DNA from: Roridomyces roridus | Taxonomy: Eukaryota > Basidiomycota > Agaricomycetes > Agaricales > Mycenaceae | DNA length: 64,000 nucleotides | Direction of reading: 5' to 3' | NCBI GenBank assembly: GCA_029378245.1 | Contig: JARKIF010000033.1 | Span: 434,001 to 498,000 of the forward strand | Shown here: positions 32,832-43,609 of the stretch, piece after piece | Position numbering within the stretch: position 1 is the first letter of the stretch | How the letters are laid out: every line of letters starts with the position of its first letter | Made by a program: the position numbers and the translations under genes | Notes under the pieces: model-generated | The model's input: only the letters and a program-made list of their open reading frames with translations | Told to the model about the DNA's origin: nothing | Databases searched by the model: none

Positions 32832-35241
32832 TTAAAGAGATGGACGAGGGATGGTTGGATCAGGTGTAGCGTGATTTGAGAGGCTGAGAATGTTTGGACT
32901 GGGTTTCGAGGGAAGATGCGGCGCGAGTTTGAAGAGGCGCGCGAATTGGAAACGTGAAGCGGCGTCAGCGAGGGCGTTGTCCTCACTGGAAATCCACAAC
33001 GGTGTGAAGGTGATGTCGAAACGTGCACAGAGGAGGAGGAATTGCCGCAGCAGCTGCATTGTTGGGGCGGATCGAATCGAGAGGTTCTCGAGGGCGTGGA
33101 ATGCGTTGGTGTTGTCGATGTGGAAGCGCACGTGAAGACCGCGGAGCTCCGGACCCCAGCAGAGGAGTGCGTGAACAACGGCAAAAAGCTCCTTGAATTT
33201 AATATCGCGAGACGCGTAGCGATGGGGAATGCGGATGGCGAACCATTGGGAGCCGAAAATACCCCCCGCGCCCTTTGTTCCGCTTGCGTCAGTGTAGATA
33301 TCGACGACACGACGTTGGGGAGAAATAATGTGCGCACCATTCCAGGCAGTAGCGAAGTCCGACCACCAAGAAATATCGCGACGGGCGGCGCGAGAGAGAC
33401 GGCGACGGGAGAATAATGATTTGAATGATGCAGCGAAATCGAAGAGGGATTGGATGAACACGCGGGAGAGAGGTATGGTTTGACGGCAGAAGATACCCAT
33501 TAAATGCCATTAACTCACGAAGTGTGCAGTGCGTTTTTGTGCGCCAGAGCGCAAGGAGCTCGCACAGGTACGCGAGCTTGTCTGCGGGAAGGCGGACTTC
33601 CATTGCAATGGAGTCGAGTTCGAGCCCGAGCATCTCGAGACACGTGGCCGGGCCCTCCGTTTTCTTGTCCTGGAGGCTGAGCCCCAGAAAACGAATAAGA
33701 CCTCTGAGCCAGGTCAGCGCGGCGTGGACGATGTGTGGGGGAGTGGTGGGACGGAAGATGAGGAGGAAGTCGTCAAGGTAATGGCGAAGCCATGCAGGAA
33801 TATGATGCTGCAATATCCAGTGCAAGGCCTCGGAGAAGAGGTTGAATATGTATGGCGCAGAGCGAAGACCGAACATCAGGAAGAGTTCAAAATAAATGGA
33901 GCCTTGCCAGGAATACCCGAGCAGAGGCACGTCGGCTTCACGGATGGGGATGTGACGGAACGCGGCTTCGAGGTCGAATTTAATCATTAGCGAGCCGGGG
34001 CCAGAAGTGCGGAGGTCGTCGATTGATTTAGACAGCATATCGTACACAATGCTTGCCTCGGAATCCGGGATACCGTCGTTAACGGAAGTGCCGCGGGGCC
34101 ACGAGAGATGGTGAATTTGGCGTAATTTGCCAGAACGTTTGCGCACGGCAACACCAAGGGGGGACATACGCGCATTGGGGAAGGGTGGCTCGGTGAAGGG
34201 CCCAGCGAGACGACCGGCAGATAACTGCGCGGCAATAGCGTCAGTAATGGCGTCGGGGTGCTCGAGAGAGCTGCGAAGATTTCTGCAGGTCTGAGAGACG
34301 TCGCGGGAGCCGTTGAACCCAATATCGCAGCCGTGGTCAATAATGTGCAGAAGGGAATCAACGAACGAGCGATCGGGGTAGTCACGAAGACAAAATTCCC
34401 AAGCCTCGCGTTGGAGAGGGGTTGAGACGGACGGCGCAGAGGTGGGTGGCCGAGATGGAGCACGATTTGCACGGGGATCGGTGTTGGGCCGTGGCCCAGG
34501 AAGTTGGGATGCGGGGGAAAATTCTGAATGAGGAATTTGGTGAAAGCGACGCTCGACGGACTCGTGTGTACGGGGAGGTGAGCCGGCGGCAACGGCAATG
34601 CGCCCAGGCGATGCTACGGCCGTGGCGGCAGACCCGGGTGAATTCGACGTGAGTACAATGCCCGTAAGCACGGGCCGAATGGGAGAGGCAGTGGGTACCA
34701 CGATGAGCGAAGTCGGCGGTGCCCTAAGCGGACGAGATAATTGTTGCGCGGCGGACTCATTCGAGAGGAGCTGCGGGCTCGGCGCGGGAGGACATAGCTG
34801 CGCGGACGCAGGGCACGTTGACGGGGTTGTGTGTACGTCGGACTCACGAATGAGGAGCGGCAGGGGCCGTGGCTCTGTACGTTTTGCGAAGCGCTTCGAG
34901 CGCTGACGACCGGATGATGAAGAACGCGTGAAAGGCGAGCCCACGGTGATTGGGGCGGTGATGAGCAGTGTAGGAGACAGGTTGACGGGGAGTGTGATGT
35001 TGCAGCGTTTAGAACGCTGCCTCCCAGCGGGTGTAATGCGAGTGAAAGGTGAAGGCATTGCTGGCTGTGGCACGAGTGGCTCAGCGGCAAAGGGTCCCTT
35101 GATGCTTGAATGAGCTTTGAAGCATCTAGAAAGAAAAATCAGTCGCGGCTGCGAGCTGCAGTGAGTCGAGGAGGGAAGGAAGAGGGACAGAGTCGCTACC
35201 TGCGAGCTGCAGTGAGTCGAGGAGGGAAGGAAGAGGGACAA
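32832..35241 (-). pseudogene. Broken DIRS-like reverse transcriptase-RNase H retroelement
   Basis: Minus strand, two frames. The first ORF (35241 down to about 33490) has a proline/serine-rich gag-like N-terminus, then a reverse transcriptase: LMIKFDLEAAFRHIPIREAD, FLMFGLRSAPYIFNLFSEAL and the catalytic YLDDFLLIF. The second frame (from about 33500) continues with the thumb and an RNase H: VVDIYTDASGTKGAGG, then FKELFAVVHALLCWG, FHIDNTNAFHALENL and EDNALADAASRF. The frames meet near 33505 around TTTAATGGG, so a one-base frameshift separates them. The order and the AAFRHIP / GLRSAPYIFN motifs suit DIRS-type elements, but no tyrosine recombinase follows, so the element is incomplete. The N-terminus begins with two direct copies of a 40-base segment (35151-35190, 35205-35244). 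Confidence 0.8.
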
Positions 35242-35786
35242 AGACGCGCGCGACGCGTCTTTGTACGGAATGATTGCCGACGGGAAACGTGCCGTCCTTC
35301 TCCTGGCCTTTAACCACGTGCAATCTAAGATTGCCCTTCCATCTCGCCCAACACCTTGCCAACACCCTAAAAGACCCGTCGGCTAGGACTAGTTAGACGG
35401 AGCCCGGGCTGACGTCCTAGAAATAACATCTGAAACCAATGTTTCAATACAGAGCTCGGACTCAGCAGGATTAAAAACGGAAGCACTCTGGCCGATAACG
35501 GCTTGCACCTGAGTCGAACAGGCAACGAACAGATCAACAACAGATTAAAACTCAGCTTCGCCTTGATATGCCAGTTTCACGATCGGGATTCCGCCCCTTC
35601 GTGAGTGTGGCCCTCCCCACGGCACAAAGGTATGCACCTGCTCGAAAAACTGGGTCAAGGACTCAAGTTGTGTTCAAGTTGCCTTTGCGGAACACTGCCG
35701 GAATCTGGTTGGTCATCGATCAGATCTTTGTCAAGCTTGCCACGGAACCACCACGACGCTGACCTACGACGCCATACGTCCAACAA
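35242..35786. other. Upstream flank of F-box copy 4
   Basis: Bases 35640-35760 match the flank before the gene at 17908: both contain CAGATCTTTGTC and CCACCACGACGC. A reversed T-arm-like GAGTCGAACA lies at 35511. No gene is seen. Confidence 0.5.
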
Positions 35787-36932
35787 ATGCGCGACTTCCC
35801 TCCAGAACTCATCGAAAAGGTCATCGATTGCTGCAATGAACCCGAATCCCATATCCCGGCGGCAGAAATCGCGGCGTGTGGTCTGGTCTGCAGGAAATGG
35901 GCGCCACGAAGTCGAGTCCATTTGTTCTCCTACGTCAGGCTTACGGGGAACCCTAAGCTATCTGAGCTCTTGAACCTTCTTGCAGACCGACCGACCATCC
36001 TGAGCTTCATCCGTCACTTGGAGGTGGAGATCGGCGCAGACTCATTCGATGACGGACTTCTGGGGAGGATGCACGGCCTTCCCAGCCTCACATCTATTCG
36101 GCTCCTCGTAGTCATCCCCTCATTCCTGAATGCGCATCTGGAGGCTCTATGCCCCCACTTGAGCGCTTGGTCATCGCACTCCCCATCGATTTCGCACTTT
36201 CATCTGGATCGACTACAATCTGGACTGGAGATGTTGCTCCAGAGCTCATTTCTCGCTATTCTTTCATCTGTACCGACGGTGACATCGCTCACCCTTGGCG
36301 GAAACGTCCCAATCTGGAACGACATGAAATCTCCTGTTCCATTCCCACTCCAACTGCGAGAATTCGCCGTCTTCGGCCTCGGGCTCAGCACTTCAAGCGT
36401 CACCTTTGCCAGCATCGTCACGCATCCACCCTCCATCATGCCGTGTCTAACGTCTCTGGAGCTCGATCCATGCTGTTTGGACGGGGCTTCACTCCAGACG
36501 TATCTACGACGTGCTGGCGACAGCCTCCAGTCCATCCGGTCCATCGCCTCGAACGAGGGGAGCGTGAACAGTGCGTCCTTCGCTTCCTCGCCGGATCCTT
36601 GTTCACGATTCTCAGAATGGCGGCTCAAATCGCTTCTACAACATACCAGCACCAACCTCACCACCCTCGTATTCTCCTGTCTCCAGATCGAGATTCCGGA
36701 GGTTCTGTCCTACCTCCCTGCCTCGGACTGGGATACCATCACGGTATACGTCCAGAAGCACAACTATCGCGTCCCTTGGCCTGCTATTGACGCGGAGCTC
36801 GCGGACCAGCGATTTCAGCGCTTACGCAAGTTCGCTGTCTTCGATTTCCGTTCGCGCAAATTATTGACGGTGGAGACGAGGCATTTACTGTGGCGCGCGG
36901 ATGCGAGGGGGATACTCGATCTGACGGTGTGA
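35787..36932 (+). CDS. F-box-like protein (copy 4 of 4, intact single exon)
   Basis: One open frame of 381 aa without introns, the best preserved member of the family in the window. It begins MRDFPPELIEKVIDCC (F-box-like helix 1), then AACGLVCRKWAPRSRVHLF, LLADRPTILSFIRHLEVEIG, LPSLTSIRLLVVI, and irregular leucine-rich segments. A C-terminal block reads LLQHTSTNLTTLVFSCLQIE, LSYLPASDWDTITVYVQKHN, and it ends ADARGILDLTV. F-box proteins are SCF ubiquitin-ligase adaptors; the F-box here is degenerate enough that SKP1 binding is inferred, not shown. The corresponding segment of copy 3 needs an intron at about residue 260, while here the frame reads through. Confidence 0.8.
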   Translation: MRDFPPELIEKVIDCCNEPESHIPAAEIAACGLVCRKWAPRSRVHLFSYVRLTGNPKLSELLNLLADRPTILSFIRHLEVEIGADSFDDGLLGRMHGLPSLTSIRLLVVIPSFLNAHLEALCPHLSAWSSHSPSISHFHLDRLQSGLEMLLQSSFLAILSSVPTVTSLTLGGNVPIWNDMKSPVPFPLQLREFAVFGLGLSTSSVTFASIVTHPPSIMPCLTSLELDPCCLDGASLQTYLRRAGDSLQSIRSIASNEGSVNSASFASSPDPCSRFSEWRLKSLLQHTSTNLTTLVFSCLQIEIPEVLSYLPASDWDTITVYVQKHNYRVPWPAIDAELADQRFQRLRKFAVFDFRSRKLLTVETRHLLWRADARGILDLTV

Positions 36933-38286
36933 GGAGTTGATCATGTTGGCGGAGGTAGTATGGGCGGTTGAAGATGCCTGTACTGTTGATTCCGGCTGTA
37001 GGGTGTCAGATGAATTAAAAATGAAAAAATGGAGATTTTGCCTATCATCCTGTATGTCCTCATTCCCGGATTGAACGGCGAACGGGATTGAGTTTCAATG
37101 CTAAAGCAGGCGAAGTACCACTGAGGAGCATTGGGTCTTGAGATGGCACGCCTGCCGACCTGGCGGCTTAGAGCTCGAGACTCTGGATATATGCGACACG
37201 AATAAAAAGTTGAGGGCCGTTCTGGAAATTCTTGGCCCGAATCTCACGGGCATTGCTGGATTAAATAATGGCGCTATCCACCCGCCTTCCGCAGACGCAC
37301 TCCAAGTACCACCAACTACTTCGATTGGGGAAACAGATGGCTCCGAATCCTTCTATTGCTGCGATTTGAGGTTGATCAGGACTCTACGTCCGTTGAACGT
37401 TGAACACGGTGACGCTCCGGGAGTCCAACGCTGCGAACTCAGCCGACGTCTGCTGCGTTTTGACGACATCAGTGCCGAAAGTACGCGTACTCCGCTACAC
37501 ACCTACGCTCTGAAATTTACCCGGCGGAATTGCCAAATTCGTTGAACAAACCACTGTCGAACCCTGAATGGCTCTCGGCGCCCTTCAACTAATATTCATC
37601 CACCAAGCCCATCTCGATGTAATACATACTTGGCCAAGCAAATCCGGAACGCGTCCCAGATAGAGGCACCATGTCCTCGACGTGGCTTTCAAAATGCAAA
37701 GGAAGTTCCTCTGTAATACTCTCGATTGAAAAAAAAAACAAACGAGGGATTGGGCACACGGTTTGAGCCCGAGTCGAACAGGCGTCCTCTGCACAGATAT
37801 CTGACCAATCGAACTCCGAATTCAGAGCAGATGAGCACCGAGCGCCTATAAACCTTCATAAGTACTCCAAAAGTACTCTGGCTTCCCCCGATTCAAGTCG
37901 AGCTCCCGGTTGCGTGCAATCTCGATAAGAAACAGTTGAAAAACCGTGGGCTTTCGGCAAATACTTCCTGTGCAGTGGGGACTTCGAGTGGAGAGAGGTA
38001 TGTAGTTCACACAAAAAAATGGGAAGTATCCTCCTATCGTTTGGTCCCGAGTCGAACGGGGTGTTCCGCTGCTAAATCTACCCTCCTCTTTATACAGCTT
38101 TTGCGGACGCACTTCAAGTGCCACCAAGCGCTTCACAGTATACTTCTGCTGTCCCTGTTTCCATCGTACTGACCCGGCGCCAGCCCAGAGGAAAACGCGG
38201 TCAGAGCAAGTCGCACGCCCGGCCCGACGGATGACAAGAATCTCCACGTGACGAAACCCACGTTCTTTGTTCTTTTCGACGACGAT
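36933..38286. other. Intergenic with reversed tRNA-like repeat copies
   Basis: Reversed T-arm-like cores occur at 37771 (GAGTCGAACA) and 38049 (GAGTCGAACGGG). The second belongs to a copy spanning about 38041-38140 that ends GGACGCACTTCAAGTGCC and CACCAAGCGCTTCAC, the reverse of the units at 5578-6380. A similar ACTCCAAGTACCACCAA block lies near 37300. No gene is supported. CACGTG at 38245 lies in the promoter of the next gene. Confidence 0.45.
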
Positions 38287-40519
38287 ATGCTCACGCTGCT
38301 TCTCACGGCGCTGGCACTATCTCTGCCCTTGCTCTTCTTCTGGTCCCGCAGAACCGCTGTGCGACCTACTCACCAACCACCTCGACCGGAAAAGTCAGGA
38401 GAAAACGCGACCGCCGTCACCCTGATCGATTCAGAGATGGAAAAGCCTTCCTCACGGGGAGAGTCGCCGCCCACTGGGGAGAGCACTAACACGACGCAGA
38501 TCTCAATCCGAGGTCCCCAGCCTCAATCGTCCGGTACCACCCGAGCCCACCACGAAGCTCTTCCGCCCGACGATTCCACCGATATCACGCCACACGAGAG
38601 ACAGATGCTGGACTCGATGCATTCCGCTGGGTCTGACCAATTCACATACATTCGACAATGTACGTCGTCGATCCTTCATCCTGTACCTTGCTAAATCGAT
38701 CCTCTGTAGTGGCAAAGAAGTTCGAGGACGCGGTGCAGAGCGGGGATGTCGCCGCACAGCAGGAGATTCGGCTTCCTGTGGGCAAAATGGTATGGAGATC
38801 TTTGTGATCGTTGAACTCCAGTTCACTTCTTCGTAGTGCTCACACTTTAAATGCGGCAAACCATGCTACGACCCCGTCAAGGACAAATGGACGGTAAGAA
38901 CTTGAGTACGATGGACCTGAAAGAAGCTTACAGATCGTATTCAGGCGAAGAGATGCTCCGGATGTCTGGTGAGATTCTTCTGTGAAGGATTTATCAATCA
39001 TTGACGCAGAACAGAGCAATCACTATTGCAGCAAAGAGGTGAGCTCGATAGATCGTCTCTCAATACGATCTTCATTCTTCCTTCAGTGCCAAGTCGCCGA
39101 CTGGAAACCGTCGTCCAAACGGCCGCCTACGCAGCAGGGTGTATATCACAAGGACTGGTGTAAAGTAATCAAGGTGCGTCTTAGCATTCTGCCCTCGGCA
39201 TATCTCAATCCTCCAGGATGAATACATGCCGCAACTCGCGTACTTCCAATCAGAACTCCGGCAATTCCCTTGGGGCCGCCTCGAACGCGACGGGACTTTC
39301 TCCAAACAATTCCTCCAGGCGCGGTTCGGCGTACTCGACTCGGATTATCGGAACGCAGGCTTCTGGGCAATGCCTGAACGCCTGAACCCACACGATCCCT
39401 CCGACGATCCGCTCTACAGCGCCAACAGCTCGGCAATGGGGCGTCGAGATACGCGGAATATCAAGGGATATAGGCACGGGGCGATTATGCTGGCGATGGA
39501 GGAGTGGCCGACGGGCATGGATGTCGAGGGGTGGAAACTCCGGGACGAGACGCTGATCCCCGGTTGTTCTTCACGGGTGCGACCTCGCCCCCGCCGCGGC
39601 CGCGTTCTGGTCAAGTCAAGGACTGGAAGTCGTGGTACGAGTGGCGAGGGCTGAGTCTCGAGTCGCCTGCGGCTGTGCTCATGGATCGTGTCTTGACGAC
39701 GTATTATCTGCTCACAGAGACGCTCCAAGTGGTGAATCTGCGTCGTACGGGAAGGCAGGAGGTCGATGTCCATTACCTCGGTGCGGAGACGGAGTTGAAT
39801 TATCTTCCTTTGTGAGTCCATTCCACCGCTTGTTGACTTCCATAAAATTCATGTGCAGGTTCTCCGAACTCGCGCTCCTCCTCCCCAACACCCACATCAA
39901 CCTCACGATCTTCTCCCCGGCGACAGAGGCTCTCCTCACCGGTGCCAAACAACACCATCCTCGTTCTATCGCCGCGCGGGACGGTCCCGTTTGGGAGTAC
40001 ACCGCGCCGCAAAGCACCGGCGGCGGGTCTATCGCCATCTCTCTGTACCACGCACCCCCGATTCCCCCAGCAGCACGGCATATGCAGCTGCGCCCTTTCA
40101 CGGGGGCGTGGCAGCGCACGGTGATGATGCTCTCACCCAAGGATCCTGACGCGATTGTCGCACTCAACGCGGGGATTTTGTCGTATAGTACATGGTACGA
40201 GGTCGTTTCGTGTGCGACCATGTGAGTTTTTCCTCTCTTTCCATACATACACACATTTTCAATGCCACGCAGGGCCAACTTCCCCTTCGCATGCACAGAC
40301 TACGCACAGCAGAGTCAACAACTCACCGTGGAGCAGATTCCCAAATGGTTGACCGAGGCGGCGCGGGCGTTTCCACCGGGGCATGACTTTCACCAGGAGC
40401 TCATGCGCCCGCGAACGCGCCCGGTGACGGTGAATCCGTTCCATCGACCGGGGCAGAGGCCTATTTCGCAGGTGAGGTCGCCGAATTTGGATAATGGGTT
40501 TATTTGTCGGATTGTTTGA
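38287..40519 (+). CDS. Membrane-anchored MYND zinc-finger protein with a one-base frameshift
   Basis: Nine exons (38287-38659, 38710-38789, 38837-38893, 38945-38968, 39015-39038, 39087-39173, 39217-39811, 39859-40221, 40273-40519). The N-terminus is a membrane helix (MLTLLLTALALSLPLLFFW). A MYND finger is spread over exons 3-6: CSHFKCGKPC, RCSGCL, HYCSKECQVADW and HKDWC supply all expected zinc ligands. The C-terminal part reads MPQLAYFQSELRQFPWGRL and TWYEVVSC, a region typical of fungal MYND proteins. Exon 7 contains a frame change at the CCCC run 39558-39561: upstream LRDETLIP and downstream FFTGATSPPP are in different frames and no intron explains it. All later exons fit only with one missing base, giving about 616 aa. 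It is either a pseudogene or an assembly error in the run. Confidence 0.75.
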
Positions 40520-40799
40520 CGGGGGGATTGAGGATTGGATTTGTTGGGTAAGTCGGGTCGTTTTGAATGCATCTCTCTGTCCTCATATTCGGCGGATGGA
40601 AATCTCTGTATTATAGTGTGATACGTATTTGATGGAACATATATTTCTTGGCTTGACGAACACACGACGGCAGCTCCAGCTCCAGCTCCCAGAGGTCAGC
40701 TTTATATCTCGGCAACCCGACCCACGTTCGTCGCCCCTCCCAAGTAAACACAAGCATCGGAGCCCAGACAAGAGGTTGTCGCAACGAAATTATCATGGC

Positions 40800-41230
40800 C
40801 TTATGCACGCGATTTGAGCAAGAGTCTCACTGGTTCGATTCCAAGGTGCTCACTACGTTTGATGACTATTTGTGCCACCTTTTTTCCTGTAGTCCGAGTC
40901 CTGCTGTCACTAGCGACTAGCCTATACGAGCTCAGTAAGAGGATTCATACGCAGTACGGGACTTCGCAGTTGGCGGCCACACAAGACCTCCTGGTTCGAA
41001 TCCGGGACCGCCTGTAGAAGCAGTCACCGAAGTGTATTTTTCTTTGCAATACACATTAACACACAAATCAGTATTTCCGTCTCGACCTTTGATTTTGAGG
41101 TGTAAGGGAGGGCAAGAAGTTGATTTGGCCTGCGCGACCTACGGTAGCAGTCCTGACTCCTGGTTCCACTCCAGGCTAGCGCATGGAACCGTAACGGCGC
41201 TTGGAAACTCAGAAGCGAGGACCACATAAC
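40800..41230 (+). repeat. tRNA-like repeat copies
   Basis: Contains B-box-like GGTTCGATTCC (40832-40842) and GGTTCGAATCC (40993-41003), each followed within about 50 bases by a T-rich tract. The second copy, CCTGGTTCGAATCCGGGACC followed by GCCTG, matches the copy at 49535-49556. No full tRNA cloverleaf can be folded by eye. Confidence 0.5.
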
Positions 41231-41404
41231 GACTTCGTTTTAATTTTGTTGAAATAATGACAATGCTACATGCTCTTTTGGGGCCAAAAAAAAATAAGTC
41301 TAGGAACAGATGAGTCCTGCCCCCCGAATCGAACAGGGTACCTCCAGTCAATGTCATCTCCGAGTCCGCATATTCGACAGATGCACCTGCGGGTGAGTTG
41401 GTAA

Positions 41405-41612
41405 CAACAAGGTCGATGAACTTGCCCATAATCTCATCAAGGCGTGTCCGGATGTTCATTGAGACACTGTAACATTTACTTGTTCTCTTGCACCCACCAG
41501 CGCCAAACCATCTCTGGAGGTCGGGCCCATGTTGATTTGCATTGCGATGAGCTCCTCCGCGCGTGCGGCCTTGAGTCCCTGCAGCATCGGCAACTCCTGA
41601 TCTCATGGTAAT
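41405..41612 (-). pseudogene. Decayed fragment of a MYND-gene C-terminus
   Basis: The minus strand reads a degenerate copy of the C-terminal part of the gene at 43610-44630: ANQHGPDLQRWFGAGGC corresponds to MQINMGATSRDGLALVEEN, and RLDEIMGKFIDLVV corresponds to KLEETMGKLVDFMA. The surrounding sequence does not continue the homology. A reversed T-arm-like GAATCGAACAGG lies next to it at 41326. Confidence 0.6.
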
Positions 41613-41742
41613 CAGATTTCTACTTGGGTTTTTTCGATTTGCGGTCGGAGCCTGGTAGAGAACGGCAGCTGCCATGTTCGATACGAGATGAAATTCACAT
41701 TCGTTATACAATCAGTCGCATACACCACCCGACGGATATTTT

Positions 41743-43033
41743 CTACTTCCACATTTCCAAATACTCACTGTCTGAAAGATAAAATCAGCAAGACACTCGT
41801 GATTGTAATGAGTAGTCATCCACCAACCTGAAAGTCGTTTGAAACTCAACAAACCACGACGCTGCAAACACTGGAACGCCATCCGCATTCTTTCCGTCCA
41901 CGCAAAGAAGCCCCTCTCCTCTCCATGCATAAGAACACATCTAATCTCCACGATTCGCAAGGAATGCAAGTGGGAGGAGATGCGAGATTCCATGGTGTTA
42001 TCGAACACGCGGGATTTGACATCAACGGCGGCGTGCGAAGCATAGACGTCGAGGGTGATCCTCTCGAGACGCGAGTTTTCGGGGATCGACTGGAACAGTG
42101 CCAGCATAACTGTGTCCAGATTGTGGACATATAGGTGAATTGACCGAAGGTTGGGCGTCAAAAATGATTTGGGATCCAGAGCTGAAGGTTTCGGTGTAAG
42201 CATGCCCCCTCCACGGAAGAATAGTTTCACTCACACCCACCAAGGTAGACGGACAAATGTTCAAGACCTTTAACCACATCCGGCTCCATGATCCTCCTCT
42301 GCGAGCCACTGGCTACGACTAGCGTGGTGATACCGGACAAGTCGATTTGGGGATGCAGGAAGGACGAGGAAGTCTGTTTCCCCTCTAGTTCCAAAATGGA
42401 GAGGGAAGCGAGCTTGGGAAGCCAAGGCGCCGAGGTAGACCATTGGCCACTCCTGTCGAAGGAGAGGCGGGAGATGGACAATGACTTCAAAGCCTTGGCT
42501 TTCGCGAAAAGCGAGAGCAATTGTTGGGGGGAGGAGAGTTGCCATCCCTTCAGATGCACCGACTCGAGCGTCGGCGAGGAAAAGACAGCGGTTAACGCAT
42601 ATAGGAGGGCTGGGCCCAAACGGGTCCAATCCATAGGGAATGTCTGCTGATACGCGGGTGTATTGTCGTACAGCGATATGTGTTTCAGCCGGAGGCGAGG
42701 CAGAATCTTTGAGAGCTTCGTGTCGTGCTCCATAATCCAGGAAGAACAATAACTCCGACCGCCCATATGGACAGCGCGGGCTCCAGGCTGCAGCATATCA
42801 ACGGACAGCTCCTGGACGAAGGAGGCCAAGTGGGGGGAGTTGGTGATACTGTTGTAGAATTTGTAGCAGGGATCCCCGTCCGAAGTAGCCAAGATTGTGA
42901 CTTTCTTGAAGAGACGCATCTGCGAGGGCTGTACAAATGTCCGCGCAGCGCGGCAGCAGGATAAGAGACTGGGAGCGTCGCCCTCGAGGTTGTCGATGAT
43001 TTTGTCGACGAGCTCCGACGGGACTTGCGTCAT
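41743..43033 (-). CDS. F-box / leucine-rich protein
   Basis: Three exons (43033-42241, 42181-41828, 41771-41743) join in phase to 391 aa. It starts MTQVPSELVDKIIDNL, an F-box helix, followed by LLSCCRAARTFVQPSQMRLF, a typical second part in Agaricomycete F-box proteins. Leucine-rich segments follow (LRLKHISLYDN, LESVHLKGWQL, ALKSLSISRLSF, LRSIHLYVHNLDTVMLALF). A start 17 codons upstream in the same frame is possible but less F-box-like. The family differs from the four-copy F-box family elsewhere in the window. Likely an SCF substrate adaptor; target unknown. Confidence 0.8.
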
Positions 43034-43609
43034 GGTGGTAGTACGAAAGAAAGGAGATGCAAGCAACACCAAACTCGCTTGCACTGCATCTCGGAGATTC
43101 TCGGTTGATTTGTTCCGGGATCAACGTTGTACACAGGATAATTGGATTCCTGCACGCTGCAGCTTCATGGTCATCAGGCTTTTCTTTTTCATGTCCCATT
43201 CGTCTCGTGTGTTCTTCATCCTGCTGGAGGACACGCGAGTGTACTTAGTGCAGTGTCATCAGACTCATCACTTGGCGCGGCAACGTTCTCATCTCTTGCT
43301 CCTTGCGCTGTTTCACGACCTCGTCGACAGTCAACTCTAGACAAGTACTCCGTGAGTAGACCGCGACAGTGGGTAGGTATTCAGATTGCATTGTCTCGTA
43401 CATTGTTGCCGTAGAGTATTGAACGAGAAAGCAATGGAGTAAATAGAGGGTGGAGAGCGAGCGAAATGAATTGATTTAGCTGCCGAACGCTCTCAACCTC
43501 TGGAAAGCAGGGAATCCGAGTCCCGAAGCAGGTTAGGTTTCTCGTACGCAGGGAAGAATCAAGAAACTCGTGGCATCAATGGATCCAAGAAAGTGAGTGA
43601 GTGCGTCGC
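43034..43609. other. Intergenic, no gene recognised
   Basis: Upstream region of the F-box gene and 3' flank of the MYND gene, which converge on the same strand. Small ORFs on the plus strand show no recognisable features. Confidence 0.35.

Noticed and set aside
33987..34906. ORFs overlapping the reverse transcriptase
   Set aside because: They are other-frame readings of the same coding sequence, without recognisable domains.
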